Shown here: one piece after another, positions 57,776 to 64,000 of the stretch | Layout: each line of letters opens with the position of its first letter | Numbering within the stretch: position 1 is the stretch's first letter | Assembly: GCA_036867785.1 (NCBI GenBank) | Contig: CP145412.1 | Coordinates: forward strand, 682,001 to 746,000 | DNA: 64,000 bases | Source of the DNA: Plasmodiophora brassicae | Lineage: Eukaryota > Endomyxa: Phytomyxea > Phytomyxea > Plasmodiophorida | Direction of reading: 5' to 3' | The notes under the pieces: model-generated | What the model was told of the DNA's origin: nothing | Databases searched by the model: none | The model's input: the letters and a program-made list of their open reading frames with translations, nothing else | Program-made: the position numbers and the translations under genes

Positions 57776-58312
57776 GGTATCTGACTGTCCGTACCGAGAC
57801 GACGGGGCGCCGATCACTGGGCGACGGTTCCCGCCGTGGCGGACTTTCCGCAGGGATCCCGGATCCGGGGTCCACTCCAGCAGTCCAGACCGCGAACCTC
57901 ACTGAAGGAACTTGGTGTTCACATCGTCGTAGAGCGGTGGAACATTCGCATGTAGTATGCCCTGTCTCAAAGGCCCAACCCCGTATTTTCTGATTGTGTT
58001 TCTGATTCGCATTCGCAGCGCGTGACGGAAAGGCTGGGTTTACTGAGACAGCAAGCTCGGTTTCTTGCGTTGGTCGCTCTCTTATCTTTTCGGCGTTGGG
58101 GCGCCAAACAGAACGACCGTCGAGCTCCTCACAGCTTAAGAAACGTGATGTGTCAGTCAGCTCGGCTGTTTGCAAACCCGGCCTGGGTCTGCAACACCGA
58201 GCGCGAGGTAGAACTCATCTGTAACCCAGCTCAGAAACTGTCGCAGGAGGATGGCCACCAGAATCCGGCAACGCGTTTCCGAGCGCCAGCGCCTGACGCA
58301 AAAAAGGGCTAC
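57776..58312. other. Intergenic stretch
   Basis: About 540 bp between the RNF10 start and the tRNA gene. Short frames only; nothing supported. Confidence 0.5.
58300..58305 (-). terminator. Oligo-T terminator of the tRNA gene
   Basis: A run of six A on the plus strand (T on the tRNA strand) just downstream of the tRNA 3' end, the usual RNA polymerase III stop. Confidence 0.7.
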
Positions 58313-58383
58313 AGGTCGATGCCAGGATTGAACTGGCGTATTCAGATTCAAAGTCTGATATGCTACCACTACATCAATCGACC
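58313..58383 (-). tRNA. tRNA-Gln (anticodon UUG)
   Basis: Read on the minus strand, 71 nt fold as a full cloverleaf without intron. The acceptor stem GGTCGAT pairs with ATCGACC over 7 bp, discriminator T. The D arm has AGTGGTAGCAT. The anticodon stem TCAGA/TCTGA closes the loop CTTTGAA, anticodon TTG, reading CAA. The T arm GCCAG-TTCAATC-CTGGC has 5 bp and the standard TTCAATC loop. CCA is not encoded. A T-run lies on the far side on the plus strand as AAAAAA at 58300-58305, which on the minus strand is the oligo-T terminator of RNA polymerase III. Confidence 0.93.
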
Positions 58384-58643
58384 TTTACGACGATTTGCGG
58401 GGCCTTTGTTCATATTTGTTCTATACATACACACTGCAAACGTGCGCCTTTTCGGACGCTTCATATGTCGGTACCACTGTCGTGGTCCTCCCCTGGGCGT
58501 CCCCGCACGTTCCCTTCAGAAGCGCATTTAGCACGGTCGCTGTGGACAGACAGACTTTCCGCACAACATGGACGGAGACGGGGGCGGGCGGCGCGGGCCC
58601 AGCCTGGGATGATTGCGTCGTCTGGCGCAGTCTGCGGTCGGTG

Positions 58644-59594
58644 ATGTTGCGCGCGATGCCATCGGCGGGGAAGCGGGGCACCGGTGCCCGTGTTCGTCGT
58701 GTCCTCGGGCGACTATCGATCTCCTACCGCCACTGGTCAGGTCTGCAGATCATGGCCGTTCTGGCCAGCATCATGGTCATCGTCGTCCTGGTGCGGAGCC
58801 GCGCCGATTACGACGCCATCTCTGTCGACGCCCCACGAAACGGGATAGTCCCAATGCGGTCACCTCCTGCGGTCCCTTCCGATATGCGGCATAAGACTGT
58901 GCATAGCGTGTACGGTTTATGGGATACTGGCGCGATCCCTCCGACACTGCTGGCGGATTGGCGCGCCATGAACCCAACCTGGGACGTCGTCATCCATGAC
59001 CGCGCCGAATCGGACGCCCTGGTCGAGAAGGAGTTCCCTTGGCTACTTGACCTGTACAGGAACGCCCTGCCGATTCACCGGTCCGATCTGCTGCGCCTCC
59101 TCTTCGTCTACGTGTACGGCGGTCTGTATATCGACTGTGATGTGCGCGCGTCACGACCCATCGAAGCTGTGCTGTTCGAATCTGGCTTCGACCCGTCCCA
59201 GCACGACTTTGTCGCGTTTCTCGAGACGCGTTTACCGGGAGGGTTTCAGGCGAAATCGGCGTCCTGGCCGATCCGGAACGGCGTTCCCGAACTTGCGAAC
59301 CGTGTCGCCAACTACGTGTTCTATTCGGCGCCGAGGAGCGACGTCCTTCTCGGCATCATTCTCACAGTCGCGTCGCGTCTTCAGCGCTGGCAGACCATGT
59401 CCGAGGAGCAACGTAACGGGATCATCAGAGGCGGCGATCCCGATTACCCAGTCCTGTACGTTACCGGTCCTGACGCGTTCACCGAGGCACTTTTCGGCGG
59501 CCCGTCGTCATCGTTGCTGCCGCGGACGCTCCTGATCGACCTCGACAATGCGAAAGCGTTCACGAATTCTGCTAAAGGTTCCTGGCGGTCATGA
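58644..59594 (+). CDS. DXD-type glycosyltransferase (GT32-like), type II membrane
   Basis: The ATG at 58644 gives 316 residues. A basic N-terminus (GKRGTGARVRRVLGR) and one span (LQIMAVLASIMVIVVLV) make a Golgi-type signal anchor. The catalytic block HRSDLLRLLFVYVYGGLYID-CDV is the sugar-binding DXD region shared by Och1 and the mannosylinositol-phosphoceramide synthases (family GT32). The usual opening IPKIIHQ.W is replaced by VHSVYGLWDTGAIPP. The frame is open upstream to 58395, but the anchor position favours 58644. Donor is probably GDP-mannose or UDP-galactose; the acceptor cannot be told. Confidence 0.82.
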   Translation: MLRAMPSAGKRGTGARVRRVLGRLSISYRHWSGLQIMAVLASIMVIVVLVRSRADYDAISVDAPRNGIVPMRSPPAVPSDMRHKTVHSVYGLWDTGAIPPTLLADWRAMNPTWDVVIHDRAESDALVEKEFPWLLDLYRNALPIHRSDLLRLLFVYVYGGLYIDCDVRASRPIEAVLFESGFDPSQHDFVAFLETRLPGGFQAKSASWPIRNGVPELANRVANYVFYSAPRSDVLLGIILTVASRLQRWQTMSEEQRNGIIRGGDPDYPVLYVTGPDAFTEALFGGPSSSLLPRTLLIDLDNAKAFTNSAKGSWRS

Positions 59595-59717
59595 CGGCGT
59601 CGTGGTTCTCGTCTCGCTTGGTTCCACAGTTACATGTTAGTCTGTTTAATGGTAAATCGAGATACTATATGTACGGAAGCGCTGGCCTCGGCCCACTGGG
59701 TGCCGGCTCGAAACCAA

Positions 59718-62080
59718 TCACCCGTTCATCTGCTGTCGCACCTGGATCTCCGTCCACTTAGGCGGTGGCTGATTCTTCACGATTGCGCCTTTCTCGTTGG
59801 GTCCTTCAATGGCAATCCTGGGCGCGGCCTGTCCACTCCTCGGGTTGCCGTTCATGACGGCCTTCCCGGTCGCGTCGGGCGCTTTCACCGACAGGCGCGA
59901 TCGTGACGCTTCCTTACGGTCGTCGTTATCGATAACAACAACGACGTCCTTGGGTTCGGGTGCCTTGGCGGCTGGTGCGGCAGCCTGCACGTTCGTGGCT
60001 GCTGTGGCACGTGGTCCACCCCAGGTGCGTACACGCAAGGTGTAGACGCCATACAGCTGGAACACGGCCGACATGATCGGCAGGCAGATCACGTTTAGCG
60101 GATAGCACCAGGCGATCTTGACGCGATGGATCTTGATGCCGAACACCGCCACGAACAGCCAGATCGGGACGAAGATCGCCAGACAGATGGCGAGCGTGAG
60201 GAAGGTGCCGCGCCCGAGTGTCTGTTCGGCAATGAACACGTACAGGAACAGAGGGCCGTTCTTCAACGATGTGAACAGCTGCAGGGTCAGCAGGCCTGGG
60301 AACTGTTTCCACAGGATTGGCGAGCAGAGCATGTGGACTTCGTTGCTCAGCGTCCCAAGGTACCATCGCCTGCGCTGCTTCAGCAGTGAGTACAGAGAAT
60401 CGCAACCCTCGGTCTTGCACCTGTCCAGGTACGGCAGTTAGTGACCGGATGGCACCAGGGCCCGCCTAATCGTACCGAGCCGCAGAGCAGAACCCAATTC
60501 GGTACTGGCTCGGCCTCTTCTCCATCAGCAGATGTGTAAAGTATCGATCTTCCCCTGTGGCTGTGGTCAGAAGAAGACGCCACCTGCTGTCGAACCCAGT
60601 TTGCAACTGACCCAGATGGCAGCGTGCGAAATCAAACGAGTCCTTGGCGTTCATCTGGTTGAAGTACTCGTTGGCGACCTCCTGGAGCGACTCGAATCGG
60701 ACCATGGTGAGGGCACCAGGCAGGCAGGACACGGATCCGAGGTAGTCCTCGGTGGTTCGCTGCATCATCTGCGATTCAATGTACTCGGTGTCCTGGAGCA
60801 CCTTCAGGAAGTTGTACGTGTCCGCCGTCTTGCACGTGATCAATCCCGTCAGCGCCTCCCGGTACTTGCCGTTCGTGAGGTCATAGATGAAGTAGTTGAT
60901 GGCGTACGGGTCGAGCTGGATATCGGAATCGATGAACAGCAAGTACGGCTTGTTCTGGTACGACCCGTATCGGTCGACCAGGTACTTGTAGGCGAACATC
61001 TGCGCGTGTCGTTTGCCACCATGCGGGAAGCGGCATGGGGTAACCTTCAGGCCCCGGTAGTCGATGTCCTGGATCATCGGGTAGCATTCATCCGGCAACT
61101 GTTTCGGGTTCGCCGCCAGCTTCTTGGCGATACGCGCATACAGGCGGTCCAGTGCGTACTTGCCCTTCTTCTTGGTCGCTTCGACGTTGATCTCGGCCTC
61201 TGATACCAGACAGTGGATAATTGAACGGTACAACGGCGTTACAGCGTCGTCGTCGAACGCAAGGACAAGATGCATCCGATGCTTGGGGTATACCGTCTCG
61301 ACGACCTGTACGTGTTTCGTCAGTCGTCAGGCATGACGCATAGGACAGAAGCACCAACCGAGTTGACAGCCGTCATGAACGATGGTAGCGGTTCGTTGTA
61401 GATGGGCATGACGACTGTGACGCGGGGCAGTTCATTCGCCCGTTTCTTGGTCTTCTTGATGGACTTGAGCAGGTTGGCGTTGCTGGCCTTCTCAATGCTG
61501 GGATGGTTCAACAACGAGTGGACGGCGCAGCCGATTTTGAACCAGGACGTTAGCAGCTGGATGACGGGTTCGTAGAACAGGAAGACGGCCCATTTGTTAT
61601 CGAAAACACTGCGGACGAAGATGCGCCCGACAAACAGTTTGGTCCAGTCGACGGTGGACAGGATCACGTAGTAGACGACGGCGTTGTAAACGAGGTAGAA
61701 CGTCAGGAAGGTCGCTGCAACTAGCTGTGTCGGCCACTTCTTTGCTTTGCCTTTTTCGCCCTGCAGGACGACCGATCCGGTCGTAAGGAGGTAGACGAAC
61801 GCGTACACCAACGAGTGGAAGCATGCTGCGATGAGCATCGTCGACGTCACCGCGTACTCCACATACACCAGGTCGAGCCCGAGAATGGACACCATGGCCA
61901 CCGGGCGACGGCCAACCCAGAACGACTATTCAGACACTGGCCGAGCAGCAGAGCGTCGAAAGCTGCTGACACGTCCGGCACACCTTCAAGACGCCACTGT
62001 TCAAACCGGGCGGCTCCTGGGCGAACAATATCTTCTGGACAGGCAGCTGGACTGGACGCACCACCCGACACGTTCCGCAT
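59718..62080 (-). CDS. Chitin synthase (second copy, other subtype), five exons
   Basis: Exons 62080-61982, 61925-61359, 61305-60612, 60554-60476, 60420-59718; introns 53-57 nt; 713 residues. The first exon (33 residues) is inferred from phase alone; an alternative start is the ATG at 61895. Two or three membrane spans come first (LIAACFHSLVYAFVYLL, LTFYLVYNAVVYYVIL), then the GT2 core: RVTVVMPIYNEPLPS, LVLAFDDD, LLFIDSDIQLD, VSCLPGALTMVR, GEDRYFTHLL, LLKQRRRWYLGT. Further spans and a long polar tail follow. Spans before the core and a shorter C-terminal membrane part set it apart from the copy at 3.7-6.6 kb. It lies beside a chitin deacetylase gene, with uS3 between. Confidence 0.92.
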
Positions 62081-62367
62081 CGTATACACACACAGTCACA
62101 GCAGCTGCGATCTAGAATCGTGCCTGGCCCGGCGCAGCCCCTCTGGAAACCCGCTCCAGAATTCCGGTAGGGGCGACGTTAGGGGTTGCACCACTTGCGC
62201 CGCGTACATTTTATATATGGCGGGCGCCCTAGTATTGCGCCGGTCCGGGGCATGCGTGGCGGAGTCCGTGAGGCTGACCAGCCCCTCTCACCGTTTTGTT
62301 CGTTGCCCGTTGCCGTCACCTGCGTGTGCTCGTGTGATCTCTGCGACACAGTCGGATCGCTTCCAGA
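62081..62367. promoter_or_regulatory. Divergent promoter region, chitin synthase and uS3
   Basis: 287 bp between divergent starts. A TATATAT run lies at 62212-62218, about 150 bp before the uS3 ATG. It may be a TATA box for the ribosomal gene or, on the other strand, for the chitin synthase. Confidence 0.35.
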
Positions 62368-63120
62368 ATGGCGGGCACTAACATCAGCAAGAAGCGTAAA
62401 TTCGTGGCCGACGGCGTGTTCTACGCCGAGCTGAACAACTTCCTCATGGAGGAGCTCGCCGAGGACGGCTACGCCGGCGTCGACGTCCGTGTCACGCCCG
62501 TGCGTACCCAGGTCGTCATCCGTGCGACCCGCACGCAGAGCGTGCTCGGTGAGAAGGGCCGCCGCATTCGCGAGCTGACGGCGCTGGTCCAGAAGCGCCA
62601 CAACTTCCCGACGGGCAACGTCGAGCTGTTCGCCGCACGCGTTGAGAACCGCGCCCTGTGCGCCATCGCCCAGGCGGAATCGCTGCGCTACAAGCTGCTG
62701 GGTGGCCTGGCCGTTCGTCGTGCCTGCTACGGTGTCCTGCGGTACATCATGGAGAATGGCGCCAAGGGCGTCGAGATCATCGTTGCCGGCAAGCTTCGTG
62801 CCGCCCGAGCAAAGGTCATGAAGTTCAAGGACGGGTACATGGTGAAGACCGGTGACGCCGTCAACAAGTTCGTCGACCGCGCCGTCACCAACATCGACCT
62901 GAAGCAGGGCGTGCTCGGCATTCACGTCTCGATCATGCTTCCTACCGACGTCAAGGGCGCAACGAAGACCACGCCGCGGTCGCTGCCGGACGTCGTCATC
63001 GTCCCCGAACCGAAGCCTGAGGTCGTCGTTCAGGCCCTGCCGGCACACGCCGCCGGTGAGCCTACGGTCCCGCACGCTGCTGTTCCCCAGCAGGAACCCA
63101 TTGGCGTTCCCGCATTCTAG
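62368..63120 (+). CDS. RPS3: 40S ribosomal protein uS3
   Basis: Core of the mRNA entry channel on the small ribosomal subunit. A single exon of 250 residues. N-terminal [22 protein letters not shown] domain with [19 protein letters not shown] (the GxxG-type loop), then the C-terminal half with [39 protein letters not shown] and [11 protein letters not shown]. The tail is Pro/Val-rich and a little longer than in animals. No intron, as with the other highly expressed genes here. Confidence 0.97.
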   Translation: MAGTNISKKRKFVADGVFYAELNNFLMEELAEDGYAGVDVRVTPVRTQVVIRATRTQSVLGEKGRRIRELTALVQKRHNFPTGNVELFAARVENRALCAIAQAESLRYKLLGGLAVRRACYGVLRYIMENGAKGVEIIVAGKLRAARAKVMKFKDGYMVKTGDAVNKFVDRAVTNIDLKQGVLGIHVSIMLPTDVKGATKTTPRSLPDVVIVPEPKPEVVVQALPAHAAGEPTVPHAAVPQQEPIGVPAF

Positions 63121-63405
63121 ATTGCATTGCACAAGACCCTTCACAGTCACCACAACAAATACATCACTTTCTACGAATTGTAGTCTACCGCTGATGACTT
63201 GGCTGGCGCGCCCTCCCAAATGGCCTCCGTCTTCGAGATTTCAGGCATCCAGCTCGTTGGAAACGATCGTTCGTCGCATGGGTCCTCGATGGCAAACGAA
63301 AGCACGCAGTGCTCAGTCGTCGATGTGGGCAACAATGTGGACCGTTATATTAGGCAATAGGTGATTGGGATGAGCGGGCGCCTGCATGCCGGACCATGGG
63401 CTGGT
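63121..63405. other. Spacer after uS3
   Basis: About 285 bp between convergent gene ends. Nothing supported. Confidence 0.5.
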
Positions 63406-64000
63406 TTATGGTTCGTCGAACACGCCGTTGAATACGCCAGGCCAGCGGCCACCTGGAGCTTCACAGTTGCCGGTCGCCTGGCAATTCGCGAAGCACTCCT
63501 CCGCTGAGACGAACTTGTGCCCTGGGTAGGCCTGCACGAGCCAGTCAAAGATGCCATGCGACCCGGGCGTCGTGTAGGTCGCGTCGCGAAAGTCAATCAT
63601 CATGGAGGCGCCCGGGCCCAGCGCCCGATACGCCTTCGAAATCGCGGCTTCAATCTCGGGCAACGTCGCTCCCGTCCAGTCCATCGAGTCGACTGTCCAC
63701 GACGCGATCGTGTACCCTATTGAGTTCACGTACAGGGCCTGCGAGTGAAACAGGTCGCCATACGGTGGACGGAACATGGTCAGCAGCGGATCCAGGCCGC
63801 AATGCGACGTCAAATACTCAGCCACGCCGTTAATCTCAGCAGCCATCGCATCGGCGCCCATCGTCGCCATCTTGAAGTCGGTATGGGTCAGCGAGTCTGA
63901 CACCACCACATCAGTAGGAGGCCCCGACAACGAAGACGATGATAACCGTACGGCTCTGGATCGTGTGGCCTGCATCGATGACGCGCTTCAGTTGCGAGCA
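63406..64000 (-). CDS. Polysaccharide (chitin) deacetylase, 5' end outside the window
   Basis: NodB-type carbohydrate esterase (CE4) that turns chitin into chitosan. Two exons are seen: 64000-63952 (continuing beyond the window) and 63896-63406, with a 55-nt intron of phase 1. The join restores GHTIQSH-SLTHTDF, which is the metal-binding HSxTH motif split by the intron. Later come MFRPPYGD (Arg-Pro-Pro-Tyr motif), IGYTIASWTVDSMDW, and SHGIFDWLVQAYPGHKFVSA near the active-site His position. The C-terminus has a short Cys-bearing extension (ECFANCQATGNCEAPGG). It is probably secreted or wall-bound. It lies 1.3 kb from a chitin synthase. Confidence 0.9.

Overview
This is a stretch of compact, GC-rich eukaryotic nuclear DNA. 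About thirty protein genes sit 50-500 bp apart on both strands. Reading the frames by hand gives roughly 85 spliceosomal introns. Nearly all are 46-80 nt long with GT-AG ends; two are best read as GC-AG, and one (in the poly(A)-binding protein gene) is 168 nt. The organism is flagellated (DRC4, CYB5D1, CFAP57), makes and modifies chitin (two chitin synthases and a chitin deacetylase), has peroxisomes (PEX19 with a CaaX box), an alternative NADH dehydrogenase and a dolichol/N-glycan pathway. Its aspartate carbamoyltransferase stands alone instead of being part of a CAD fusion, which argues against animals and fungi. A plasmodiophorid (Plasmodiophora-like Rhizaria) fits all of this best, but that is inference; I cannot search a database.

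Layout. 0-3.6 kb: a palindrome-rich segment, tubulin cofactor B, a small glycine-rich membrane protein and an orphan with KOW-like repeats. 3.7-6.6 kb: a seven-exon chitin synthase. 7.6-18.6 kb: DDX10/Dbp4 helicase, aspartate carbamoyltransferase, an orphan membrane protein, poly(A)-binding protein, a membrane-anchored SET protein, cyclophilin A and a coiled-coil protein. 18.7-33.1 kb: seven genes in a row on the minus strand: NDH2 (with a 4-nt microexon), DRG2, ALG5 and a tandem family of four proteins with an N-terminal PA-like domain followed by seven membrane spans. One of the four is decaying.

33.2-43 kb: an unresolved intron-rich stretch, a bacterial-type AstE/aspartoacylase hydrolase, an LRR receptor-like gene with one repeat per 72-75 nt exon, a PHD-finger protein, a Tip60/Esa1-type MYST acetyltransferase and DDX49/Dbp8. 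43-49.4 kb: three flagellar genes side by side (DRC4 and CYB5D1 divergent from 56 bp, then CFAP57). 49.4-58.4 kb: class I HDAC, an ALG12 mannosyltransferase fused to a glutaredoxin, dolichol kinase divergent from it, PEX19, RNF10 and tRNA-Gln. 58.6-64 kb: a DXD glycosyltransferase, a second chitin synthase, ribosomal protein uS3 and the 3' part of a chitin deacetylase gene.

Genes that act together: ALG5, ALG12 and DOLK (dolichol-linked glycan assembly), the two chitin synthases and the deacetylase (cell or spore wall), and the flagellar trio. The points most worth following are the ALG12-glutaredoxin fusion, the PA/7TM tandem family, the 4-nt microexon and the repeat-per-exon LRR gene. No CRISPR array, retrovirus-like element or intact transposon was recognised.
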